NCBI GenBank assembly: GCA_050331575.1
Contig: JBHJGS010000040.1
Span: forward strand, 1 to 24,915
DNA length: 24,915 nt
Reading direction: 5' to 3'
DNA from: JBHJGS01 sp050331575
GTDB lineage: Bacteria; Pseudomonadota; Alphaproteobacteria; Sphingomonadales; Rhodothalassiaceae
In this document: positions 1 through 7,058 of the stretch, one piece after another
How positions within the stretch are numbered: position 1 is the stretch's first letter
Layout of the letters: every line of letters begins with the position of its first letter
The notes under the pieces: model-generated
What the model was told of the DNA's origin: nothing
What the model saw: only the letters and a program-made list of their open reading frames with translations
The model's database searches: none
Made by a program: the position numbers and the translations under genes

Positions 1-120
1 AGAAAGGCCGCCGCCCGAACGGTCGACGACCTCTGGAACGCCATCGCACAATCCCTCGACGCCTTCACGCCAACCGAATGCGCAAACTTCTTCGCCGCTG
101 CAGGATATGACCTGGATTAA
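1..120 (+). CDS. IS630-type transposase, C-terminal fragment
   Basis: The first frame is open from the left edge to a TAA at 118-120 and gives 39 residues. They contain the sequence FTPTECANFFAAAGYD, which I recognise as the typical end of IS630-family DDE transposases (a pattern like 'F.P.EC.NYF..AGY'). The catalytic part lies outside the window, so I cannot say whether the copy is intact. The gene reads into the window, so the right end of the element should fall shortly after 120; I could not define its terminal inverted repeat. The family call rests on this short tail alone. Confidence 0.7.
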   Translation, partial: RKAAARTVDDLWNAIAQSLDAFTPTECANFFAAAGYDLD

Positions 121-141
121 ACTGAATCGGCTCTAGCGGCA

Positions 142-213
142 AACCCATCGTGGGCCCTGAAGGCTCCGCCCCCTCCTGTCGTTCGCCGGCTTGACAGGCG
201 AACCCATCGTGGG
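142..213. repeat. 13-bp direct repeat pair beside the IS630 fragment
   Basis: AACCCATCGTGGG occurs at 142-154 and again at 201-213, 59 bases apart. The core CCCA-TCG-TGGG is itself a near palindrome. Both copies lie between the transposase tail and the 3' end of the hydrolase gene. They could be part of the IS end or a local intergenic repeat; nothing here decides. Confidence 0.4.
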
Positions 214-239
214 GCCGACCGTGCCGGCTCGGCCATGGG

Positions 240-260
240 CCCGCCGGTCGAGCCGGCGGG
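240..260. other. GC-rich hairpin downstream of the hydrolase gene
   Basis: CCCGCCGG at 240-247 pairs perfectly with CCGGCGGG at 253-260 around a TCGAG loop. It lies about 55 bases past the stop codon of the minus-strand hydrolase gene. No T-run follows on either strand, so it is a weak terminator candidate at best. Confidence 0.35.
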
Positions 261-314
261 TGACGGGGCAGGGTGGTTAGGGCCGAGGTCTGGCGGGGGC
301 TTTGGGTGTGTGGC

Positions 315-1148
315 TTAGGTCTTGAAAAAGGTGCCGACATGCCGGGCTGCCTCCTGCGGCGCGTCCAGTGGGATCCAGTGGCTGGCAGCGTCGATGCGAT
401 GATAGGCGAAGCGGCCGCGAACAAAGCCTTCAGAGTCGGTCATGCCGGCTTCGGTGAGATAGCGCTCACCGCTGCTCCACAGCCCGACCACATCGGCCGG
501 CACCGAGGGCAGCAGGTCCGCCGCGCCGACCAAGGCGGCCAGAGGCACATTGGCGCGATACCAGTTCAGCCCGGCGGTCAGCCGACCCGGGCGCATCAGC
601 CGGTCCACCGCCCGGTCCCGCTCGGGATGATCCGCCCACAGGCGCGTCAGCACCGCCCCGCCTGCGGCGGACATCACCGCCTCGGCCAGGCCGGTCATCT
701 TGTGGAACAGCATGTACCAGGAGCGCAGCTTTTGCTCCAGGCCGGCGCGCATCACCGCTGTTGGATGGCCCACCGACAAGACCGCCAGCCGCTCGACCCG
801 GTCGGGGACCAGCGCGGCTACCGCCCAGGCCAGGGCCGCGCCCCAGTCATGGCCGACCAGATAGGCGCGCGGAAGCGCCAGCTTGTCCATCAGCGCCAGC
901 ACGTCCGGCACCAGGCAATCCGCCAGCCGATAATCGGCCGCGCGCGGGGCGATGTCGGTGTCACCAAAGCCGCGCAGGTCCGGGGCGATGGTGCGAAACC
1001 CTTGCGCGCGCAAAAGCGGCGCCATCTTCGCCCACAGATGCCGGTCATCGGGATAGCCATGCAGGAGAATGATGGCGGGGACGGAGCCTTGGTCATCGAC
1101 CGCGAAGGACAGGCCGTTCAGGGACAGCCGGCGCGGCGTGCCGGTCAT
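315..1148 (-). CDS. alpha/beta-fold hydrolase, epoxide-hydrolase-like
   Basis: The protein has 277 residues. The chosen ATG (1146-1148) overlaps the mazG stop as ATGA, which favours it over an upstream in-frame start at 1181 that lies inside mazG. Family motifs are visible in order: the oxyanion HGYPD near residue 30, DLRGFGDTD near 57-65, the nucleophile elbow VGHDWGA with Asp101, and a C-terminal SHW with His257. An aspartate nucleophile flanked by His and Trp is typical of epoxide hydrolases and haloalkane dehalogenases. The usual acid position reads SGERYL, offering Glu228 instead of Asp. The substrate cannot be read from sequence. It is probably co-transcribed with mazG and likely cytoplasmic, since there is no signal peptide. 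Confidence 0.85.
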   Translation of the reverse strand: MTGTPRRLSLNGLSFAVDDQGSVPAIILLHGYPDDRHLWAKMAPLLRAQGFRTIAPDLRGFGDTDIAPRAADYRLADCLVPDVLALMDKLALPRAYLVGHDWGAALAWAVAALVPDRVERLAVLSVGHPTAVMRAGLEQKLRSWYMLFHKMTGLAEAVMSAAGGAVLTRLWADHPERDRAVDRLMRPGRLTAGLNWYRANVPLAALVGAADLLPSVPADVVGLWSSGERYLTEAGMTDSEGFVRGRFAYHRIDAASHWIPLDAPQEAARHVGTFFKT

Positions 1149-1948
1149 TCCGCGGCTTCCTGGGCCTTGGCGCGTTGCCACAGCGCCTCCATCTCGTCCA
1201 GGCTGGCGGCCTCGGGACTTTTGCCCTGATCGGCCAAACCGGCCTCGATGGCGCGGAAGCGGCGTTCGAACTTGGCATTGGCCTCGCGCAGCGCCTGCTC
1301 GGGATCCAGCTTGAGGTGCCGCGCCAGATTGGCCAGCACGAACAGAACATCGCCGAACTCCTCGCGCACCTTGTCCGGCGACTGGGGCAAGGCCTCTTCC
1401 AGCTCGGCCACCTCTTCGCGCAGCTTGTCGATCACCTGGTCGGTGCGGTCCCAGTCAAAGCCGACGCGGGCGGCGCGCTTTTGCAGCTTGACCGCACGCA
1501 ACAGGGCCGGCAGGCCGGCGGTGACACCGTCAAGCACGCTGGGCAAGCGGCCTTGCGCGCGCGCCTTCGCCTCGCGCTCCTTGGCCTTCTGGGCTTCCCA
1601 GGCATGGCTCTGGGCATCGGCGTCTTCGACAGAGGCGGTGCCGAACACATGCGGGTGGCGGCGCACCATCTTGTCACAAATGCCGCGCACCACATCCGCA
1701 AAGGTGAAGCTGCCTTCCTCAGCGGCCATCTGGGCGTGAAACACGGTCTGAAGAAGCAGATCGCCCAACTCGTCGCACAGCGCTGCGCGGTCGCCGGACC
1801 GGATCGCCTCGTCGACCTCATAGGCCTCTTCAATGGTGTAGGGCGCGATGGTCTGAAAGCTTTGCTCCACGTCCCACGGACAGCCGTGCTCCGGGTCGCG
1901 CAGCCGGGCCATGATGGCCAGAAGATCGTCCATGGATGAGGCGCTCAT
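1145..1948 (-). CDS. mazG: nucleoside triphosphate pyrophosphohydrolase MazG
   Basis: The 267-residue protein is close to the usual length of two-domain MazG (about 263 in E. coli). The N-terminal domain has DPEHGCPWD near residue 18 and the helix motif IEEAYEV followed by DELGDLLLQ, giving the EExxE...ExxD metal site; RRHPHVFG follows. A second MazG domain has EEVAELEEAL and EEFGDVLFVLANLARHL near 178-215. The enzyme hydrolyses NTPs and dNTPs to NMPs and pyrophosphate and is thought to clear aberrant nucleotides and influence (p)ppGpp levels. It is the first gene of a two-gene unit with the downstream hydrolase and is divergent from proS. A TTGCGG/CCGCAA inverted repeat (1953-1969) sits just upstream of its start. 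Confidence 0.95.
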   Translation of the reverse strand: MSASSMDDLLAIMARLRDPEHGCPWDVEQSFQTIAPYTIEEAYEVDEAIRSGDRAALCDELGDLLLQTVFHAQMAAEEGSFTFADVVRGICDKMVRRHPHVFGTASVEDADAQSHAWEAQKAKEREAKARAQGRLPSVLDGVTAGLPALLRAVKLQKRAARVGFDWDRTDQVIDKLREEVAELEEALPQSPDKVREEFGDVLFVLANLARHLKLDPEQALREANAKFERRFRAIEAGLADQGKSPEAASLDEMEALWQRAKAQEAAE

Positions 1949-2058
1949 GGCTTGCGGTGTTGCCGCAAATGCTGCTGCGCTGCAAGAAGGATTGCTCCTG
2001 TGCCATGCCCTCCGCTAAGGACGGCAGACCTGCCTGTTTGTCACGAGTTGCCCGCCTG
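1949..2058. promoter_or_regulatory. divergent mazG/proS promoter region
   Basis: These 110 bases separate the two divergent starts and must hold at least the promoter of each unit. A 6-bp inverted repeat (TTGCGG 1953-1958, CCGCAA 1964-1969) lies within a few bases of the mazG start. I see no convincing -35/-10 pair and only a weak ribosome binding site before proS. Confidence 0.4.
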
Positions 2059-3363
2059 ATGCGCCTGAGCCGCTATTTCCTGCCATTGATGAAGGATGTT
2101 CCCGCCGAGGCGGAGATCGCCTCGCACCGCCTGATGCTGCGCGCCGGCATGATCCGGCAGTCCAGCTCCGGCATCTATACCTGGCTGCCGCTGGGCCTGG
2201 CGGTGCTGCAGAAGATCGAACAGATCGTGCGCGAGGAACAGCTGGCCGCCGGCGCCTGCGAAGTGCTGATGCCGACGATCCAGTCCGCCGAGCTGTGGAA
2301 GGAAAGCGGTCGCTATGACGCCTATGGTCCGGAAATGCTGCGCATCCGCGATCGGCATGATCGCGACATGCTGTACGGGCCGACCAATGAAGAGGTGATC
2401 ACCGACATCTTCCGCCGCAATGTGAAGAGCTATCGCGACTTGCCGCTGAACCTGTTCCAGATCCAATGGAAATTCCGCGACGAGATCCGCCCGCGGTTCG
2501 GGGTCATGCGCGGTCGGGAATTCCTGATGAAGGACAATTACTCCTTCGATCTGGATGAACCCGCGGCGATCCGCTCCTATAACCGGATGTTCCTGGCCTA
2601 TTTGCGCACCTTCGCGCGCCTGGGCTTGAAGGCGCTGCCCATGGTGGCGGAGAACGGCCCCATTGGCGGGGAGCTGAGCCACGAATTCATCGTGCTGGCC
2701 GACACCGGGGAAAGCGGTGTGTTCTTCGACAAGGGCTTTTACGCGCTGGATCCGATGGTCGAACTGCCGACAGACGATGCGCAGCTGCAAGCGCAGGTCG
2801 ACCAGTGGACCGCACTTTATGCCGCCACGGATGAGATGCACGATCCGGCCAAGGCGCCGGCGGACCTGATCGAGGGCCGCGGCATCGAGGTCGGCCATAT
2901 CTTCAATTTCGGCACCTATTATTCCGAACCGCTGAACGCCACGGTGCAGGGGCCGGACGGCAAGCAAATTCCGGTCAATATGGGCAGCTACGGCATCGGC
3001 ATTTCCCGCCTTGTCGGCGCGATCATCGAGGCCAGCCATGATGAGGCGGGGATCAAATGGCCCGCGGCAGTGGCGCCGTTCGATGTCGGCCTGATCAATC
3101 TGCGCCAGGGCGATGAGGCCTGCGATCGCGCCTGTGACGCGCTTTACGGGAAGTTGCAGGCGGCCGGCAAAACCGTGCTCTATGACGATACCGATGCCCG
3201 TGCCGGCGCGAAATTCGCCGGCATGGACCTGATCGGGCTGCCCTGGCAGCTGATGGTCGGGCCGCGCGGGCTGAAGGAGGGCAAGGTGGAGCTCAAGAAC
3301 CGATTGACCGACGAGCGGTCCGAACTCGGCATCGACGCCGCCCTGGACCGGATCTGCCCATGA
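2059..3363 (+). CDS. proS: prolyl-tRNA synthetase, short alphaproteobacterial form
   Basis: The 434-residue protein starts at MRLSRYFLPLMKDVPAEAE, the canonical N-terminus of this family, so I reject a longer in-frame start at 1936 that runs back over the mazG leader. Class II synthetase features are visible: TNEE (109-112), motif 2 (138-159, KFRDEIRPRFGVMRGREF), motif 3 (309-324, GSYGIGISRLVG) and a C-terminal anticodon-binding domain (about 335-434). Only about 150 residues separate motifs 2 and 3, so the INS editing domain of bacterial-type ProRS is missing, as is usual in alphaproteobacteria, where mischarged Ala-tRNAPro is cleared in trans. It charges tRNAPro with proline. The stop overlaps the lolC start as ATGA, so the three genes form one operon. 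Confidence 0.97.
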   Translation: MRLSRYFLPLMKDVPAEAEIASHRLMLRAGMIRQSSSGIYTWLPLGLAVLQKIEQIVREEQLAAGACEVLMPTIQSAELWKESGRYDAYGPEMLRIRDRHDRDMLYGPTNEEVITDIFRRNVKSYRDLPLNLFQIQWKFRDEIRPRFGVMRGREFLMKDNYSFDLDEPAAIRSYNRMFLAYLRTFARLGLKALPMVAENGPIGGELSHEFIVLADTGESGVFFDKGFYALDPMVELPTDDAQLQAQVDQWTALYAATDEMHDPAKAPADLIEGRGIEVGHIFNFGTYYSEPLNATVQGPDGKQIPVNMGSYGIGISRLVGAIIEASHDEAGIKWPAAVAPFDVGLINLRQGDEACDRACDALYGKLQAAGKTVLYDDTDARAGAKFAGMDLIGLPWQLMVGPRGLKEGKVELKNRLTDERSELGIDAALDRICP

Positions 3364-4613
3364 TCCGCGGCGTCGAACGCGCCGTGGTCGCGCGCTATGT
3401 GCTGCCATGGAATTCCGGGCTGTCGGTGGCATTGATCGCCGCCTTTTCGCTGATCGGCATAACCTTGGGCGTCGCGGTTCTAATCGTCGTCATGTCCGTC
3501 ATGAACGGCTTCCGTGTGGAGCTGGTCAGCAAGATCATCGGTGTGAACGGCCACGCGGTGGTCACCGGATATCGCGGCCTGATCGAGGACTATGACGCGG
3601 TGGCGGCGCGGCTGGAAACCGTCGACGGCGTTGTTCGCGCGATCCCCTTCATCGAGGCTCAGGCCGCCGTGACGCGTCGGACCGGCGATGGTGCATTTGC
3701 GCTGATCCGCGGCTTGACCCCGGAGGGCCTGGCAAAAACCGCGGTGGAGGAGGCGACCATTGTGGAAGGGGCGCTGGCCAATTACGGCGGCGATAATGTC
3801 ATCCTCGGTAGCGGCCTGGCCGCAAAGCTGCGCGCCCGCGTTGGCGATGAGGTCACATTGGTGCTGCCGCAGGGCCGGCCAACGCCGTTCGGGGTCACCC
3901 CGCGCCTGAAGAGCTTTATCGTCGGGGCCATCGTCGAGGTCGGTCTGCTGCAATTCGACGAGGCGTTGTTGGTGATGCCGCTGGATACCGCGCAGAGCTT
4001 CTTCGGCCGCGAGGACACCGTCAGCCATGTTGAGGTGTTTCTGGATGATCCTGATCGGGTCGAGCTGCTTTACCCCGCGCTCTTGGAGGCGGCGAACAGG
4101 GCGGAGCGGGTTGGCCCGGTGACGACGTGGCGGCAGATGCATGGCTCCCTGGTCACCGCCTTGGATGTCGAACGCAATGTTATGTTCCTGATCTTGACCC
4201 TGATCATCCTGATCGCGGCATTCAACATCGTCACCAGCCTGATCATTCTGGTGAAGAACAAGTCCCGGGACGTGGCGATCCTGCGCACCATGGGCCTGAG
4301 CCGGGCCGCTGTGCTGCGCATCTTCATCGGCTGCGGCGCCATCATCGGTGTGACCGGCACGATCCTGGGCTTTGTCGCCGGCATCGTGTTCACCCGCAAT
4401 ATCCAGGCGATCCAGGGGGTGATCGAGGCGGTCACCGGCACCAGCCTGTGGGACGCCGAAGTGCGCTATCTGACCGAAATCCCCGCGGTGATCGAACCGG
4501 GGCAGGTGATCGCGGTGATGGTGACCGGGCTGATCATCTCGCTGCTGGCCACCTTGCCGGCCTCGCTGTGGGCCAGCTGGCTCGATCCGGTCAAGGTGCT
4601 GCGGTACCAATGA
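3360..4613 (+). CDS. lolC: lipoprotein-releasing ABC transporter permease (LolC/LolE family)
   Basis: The 417-residue inner-membrane protein has the expected four-helix layout: one N-terminal helix (about 22-46), a large periplasmic domain, then three helices near 268-293, 315-345 and 378-403. The N-terminal signature GLSVALIAAFSLIGITLGVA followed by VMSVMNGFRVEL is diagnostic of LolC/E, and the protein ends in DPVKVLRYQ. With LolD it extracts outer-membrane-destined lipoproteins from the inner membrane and passes them to LolA. Only one permease gene lies beside lolD, unlike the E. coli lolC-lolD-lolE arrangement. It overlaps proS and lolD by 4 bp each. The choice between the symbols lolC and lolE is conventional. 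Confidence 0.93.
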   Translation: MIRGVERAVVARYVLPWNSGLSVALIAAFSLIGITLGVAVLIVVMSVMNGFRVELVSKIIGVNGHAVVTGYRGLIEDYDAVAARLETVDGVVRAIPFIEAQAAVTRRTGDGAFALIRGLTPEGLAKTAVEEATIVEGALANYGGDNVILGSGLAAKLRARVGDEVTLVLPQGRPTPFGVTPRLKSFIVGAIVEVGLLQFDEALLVMPLDTAQSFFGREDTVSHVEVFLDDPDRVELLYPALLEAANRAERVGPVTTWRQMHGSLVTALDVERNVMFLILTLIILIAAFNIVTSLIILVKNKSRDVAILRTMGLSRAAVLRIFIGCGAIIGVTGTILGFVAGIVFTRNIQAIQGVIEAVTGTSLWDAEVRYLTEIPAVIEPGQVIAVMVTGLIISLLATLPASLWASWLDPVKVLRYQ

Positions 4614-5299
4614 GCGGACCCGCCCTGGAGATTTCCGGCCTGGCCCACGGCTTTGGCAGCGGCGAGCGCCGCGTTGAGGTGTTGCGGGGCATCGATCTGA
4701 GCGTGGCGCCCGGCGAGATTGTGGCACTGGTCGGCCAGTCCGGCGCCGGCAAATCCACCTTGTTGCAATTGGCTGGGCTTTTGGAGCGGCCGGAGCAGGG
4801 CGACATCAGCATCGCCGGCCGGCGGGTCGACAAATTGGGGGAAGATGCGCGCGCGCGCATTCGCGCCAAAGAGATCGGCTTTGTCTATCAGTTTCACCAT
4901 CTGCTGCCGGAATTCTCAGCGCTGGACAATGTCGCCATGCCGCTTCGCATCGGCGGAGTGGCGCCGCAGGCCGCCAGGGCGCGCGCCGCTGACCTGCTCG
5001 GCCGGCTGGGTCTGGGCGAACGGCTGAGCCACCGCCCGTCGCAATTGTCCGGCGGCGAGCAGCAGCGAACCGCGGTGGCGCGGGCGATCGCCAATCATCC
5101 GAAATTGTTGTTGGCCGATGAGCCCACCGGCAATCTTGATGAAACAACCTCTGCTGCGGTGCTGGAGGAATTGATGAGCCTGGTTCGGGAGGAGGGGCTG
5201 GCCGCGCTGATCGCCACCCACAACACCGCGCTTGCCGCCCGCATGGATCGGGTCGTGACATTGAAGAGCGGACAGCTCGTTCACGCCGCCATGGAATAG
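4610..5299 (+). CDS. lolD: lipoprotein-releasing ABC transporter ATPase LolD
   Basis: The 229-residue ATPase starts at an ATG overlapping the lolC stop (ATGA). Motifs in order: Walker A GQSGAGKST (42-50), Q-loop region FVYQFHHLLPEF (91-102), typical of LolD, signature LSGGE (146-150), Walker B LLLADEP (166-172), D-loop GNLD and H-loop ATHN (202-205). It powers lipoprotein release through the adjacent permease at the cytoplasmic face of the inner membrane. Its end overlaps the end of the convergent glutathione-transferase-like gene by 19 bases, so there is no room for a dedicated terminator between the two. Confidence 0.96.
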   Translation: MSGPALEISGLAHGFGSGERRVEVLRGIDLSVAPGEIVALVGQSGAGKSTLLQLAGLLERPEQGDISIAGRRVDKLGEDARARIRAKEIGFVYQFHHLLPEFSALDNVAMPLRIGGVAPQAARARAADLLGRLGLGERLSHRPSQLSGGEQQRTAVARAIANHPKLLLADEPTGNLDETTSAAVLEELMSLVREEGLAALIATHNTALAARMDRVVTLKSGQLVHAAME

Positions 5300-5949
5300 G
5301 GCCCGCCACGCGCCAGCGCCGTTTGATAGGCGTTGCGTCCATGGATGCGTTTGAGAAATTCCTTCAAACGCGGATAAGGGCTCAAATCGCCGCGCCCTTT
5401 GGCCGCTTCCAGTGGAAAACTCAGCTGGATATCGGCAGCGCTGAACGTCTCGCCAGCGAACCAATCCTGCTCAGCCAAAGCGTCATTCAAATAGGTCAAG
5501 TGCAAGGCGATCTGTCCGTCGATATAGCCGGACTTCACCTTGCCGGAGATCCCGCGCATGACCGGCTTGATGAAGAAGGGCACTGGCGCCTGCTCGATCC
5601 GGTCGAAGATCAGCTTCAGCGTCAGGGGCAGCATGGCCGAGCCCTCGGCATAATGGAGCCAGTAGCGATATTGACGGTGCGCCGGGGTGTTTGCGGGGGG
5701 CGCCAGGGTATCGGCACCATAGCGCTCAACCAGCCGCTCGATGATATAGCCGGATTCGGCCATCACCTCGTCGCCATCCACGACGATTGGCGATTTTCCC
5801 AAGGGATGGATGGCGCGCAATGCTTCCGGGGCCAGCATCGTCTCCGGATCGCGCTCATAGCGGACGATGTCGTACTCCAGTCCCAATTCTTCCAAAAGCC
5901 AAAGAATGCGCTGGGAACGGGAATTGTTCAGGTGATGGACTGTGATCAA
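5281..5949 (-). CDS. glutathione S-transferase-like protein
   Basis: I start this 222-residue protein at a TTG (5947-5949) because a GGGAGA ribosome binding site sits five bases upstream and the protein then begins (M)ITVHHLNNSRSQRILWLLEE, the normal start of this GST group. An ATG at 6000 in frame would add 17 residues without family resemblance. The N-terminal thioredoxin-fold half shows NNSRSQRI, GKSPIVVDG with the cis-proline, and AESGYIIERL; the C-terminal half is helical (YWLHYAEGSAMLPL, WFAGETFSAADIQ). Soluble GSTs of this kind conjugate or reduce substrates with glutathione; the substrate cannot be predicted. It is convergent with lolD. Confidence 0.88.
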   Translation of the reverse strand: MITVHHLNNSRSQRILWLLEELGLEYDIVRYERDPETMLAPEALRAIHPLGKSPIVVDGDEVMAESGYIIERLVERYGADTLAPPANTPAHRQYRYWLHYAEGSAMLPLTLKLIFDRIEQAPVPFFIKPVMRGISGKVKSGYIDGQIALHLTYLNDALAEQDWFAGETFSAADIQLSFPLEAAKGRGDLSPYPRLKEFLKRIHGRNAYQTALARGGPYSMAA

Positions 5950-6033
5950 GGCGCTCTCCCGGGACGGCTCTGTTGTTATGAGATACGGCAAACACCGCAA
6001 AGCGGTGCTGCGTCAAGACGCGGGCGTGTTGTC

Positions 6034-6753
6034 TCAGCCGCGCGAAAAGCGGAACACCTCTCCATTAGCAGTCAGGTTGGGATCGGCCAATTTCACGAAC
6101 AGCGGCACCAGGGCCTCCGGGGCCGGCAGCGTCTCAGGCTCCTCGCCGGGGAAGGCCTGCGCCCGCATGGCCGTGCGGGTCGGGCCAGGATCAAGCAAAT
6201 TGGCCCGCACTGGGCTGTTCTCCACCTCATGCGCATAGCTTTTGACCAACGCTTCCAAGCCCGCCTTTGTTGCTGAATACGCGCTCCAGAACGCGCGGCA
6301 TTTCTGCACGGCCCCGGACGTGACGAAAATCGCCCGGCCGGCCTCGGCGCGCTGCAACAACGGATCCAAAGAGCGAATGAGTCGGAAATTGGCGGTGAGA
6401 TTGATCGCGACGGTTTTGTCCCAATCCTTCGGCTCAATATGGCCCACCGGGCTTAGCGGCCCCAGAATTCCGGCATTCGCCACCAGAATATCCAGCCGGC
6501 CGAAGCGGTCAAACAGCGCAGCACCCAGATTGTCTATGCCTTTCGCGTCGGTCAGGTTCAGCGGGACCAAGGTGACGTCGCGGCCGGTTTCCTGGCGGAT
6601 CGCATCGTCCAAGGCTTCCAGCGCCCCAACCGATTTGCCCCGCGCCAAGGCCACCACATGCGCGCCGGCCTGCGCCAGGCCCATTGCCGCGGCGCGTCCA
6701 ATACCGCGAGAGGCCCCGGTGACCAGGGCGATTCGGTCGGTCAGATCCGTCAC
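6034..6753 (-). CDS. short-chain dehydrogenase/reductase (SDR) family protein
   Basis: The 239-residue protein uses a GTG start (6751-6753) with an AGGAG site six bases upstream; the reading frame extends further back but without family resemblance. Classical SDR motifs are complete: TGASRGIG (12-19) for the cofactor, NAG (93-95), Asn118, and the catalytic set Ser146, Tyr159, Lys163 (YSATK). An Arg after the second beta strand (VVALARG) suggests NADP(H), by inference. An SDR gene downstream of purF is, from memory, a common alphaproteobacterial arrangement. The substrate is unknown. It ends about 85 bases from the start of the GST-like gene on the same strand. Confidence 0.9.
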   Translation of the reverse strand: MTDLTDRIALVTGASRGIGRAAAMGLAQAGAHVVALARGKSVGALEALDDAIRQETGRDVTLVPLNLTDAKGIDNLGAALFDRFGRLDILVANAGILGPLSPVGHIEPKDWDKTVAINLTANFRLIRSLDPLLQRAEAGRAIFVTSGAVQKCRAFWSAYSATKAGLEALVKSYAHEVENSPVRANLLDPGPTRTAMRAQAFPGEEPETLPAPEALVPLFVKLADPNLTANGEVFRFSRG

Positions 6754-7058
6754 AAGATGCTCCTGTCGGTCAGAATGTCGGTAGGTCGGTCTTCCAACCC
6801 GGCGCCGCTCCGGTCTGCCGCCGCGGCAGCGTCGGGAAAGCCGGTCCGATGATTTGGACATCCGTCCAGGCGGCGCTGGACTCAGTGAAGATCGTCTGGG
6901 TCACGGCGAGGCGGATCAGCCGTGGGGCTGACGCATAAGCAGGTCCGATCCGGCCGAAAGCCGGTCGGCGGACAGTGGTGATCGCTCGTGGAGGTGGGCT
7001 TGTGTGCAGTCTCTGAGCGGGATTTGCCAACGGCCGATCCGGATCCGTCCCCCCATTG
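6754..7058. other. intergenic region between purF and the SDR gene
   Basis: This 305-base stretch carries no gene I can support. A minus-strand frame is open across it (stop at 6770), but its translation matches no family I know and it begins inside purF. Near the SDR start three GTCGGT hexamers lie at 6765, 6777 and 6785. A short hairpin (CCGGC/GCCGG, loop CGAAA) lies near 6950-6965. The purF terminator and the SDR promoter should be here, but I see no T-tract terminator. Confidence 0.5.

Noticed and set aside
2041..3432. 463-codon open frame on the minus strand
   Set aside because: It is antisense to proS, which has all family motifs.
4127..4609. upstream extension of the lolD frame
   Set aside because: It is a shadow inside lolC; LolD similarity starts at 4610 with an ATGA overlap.
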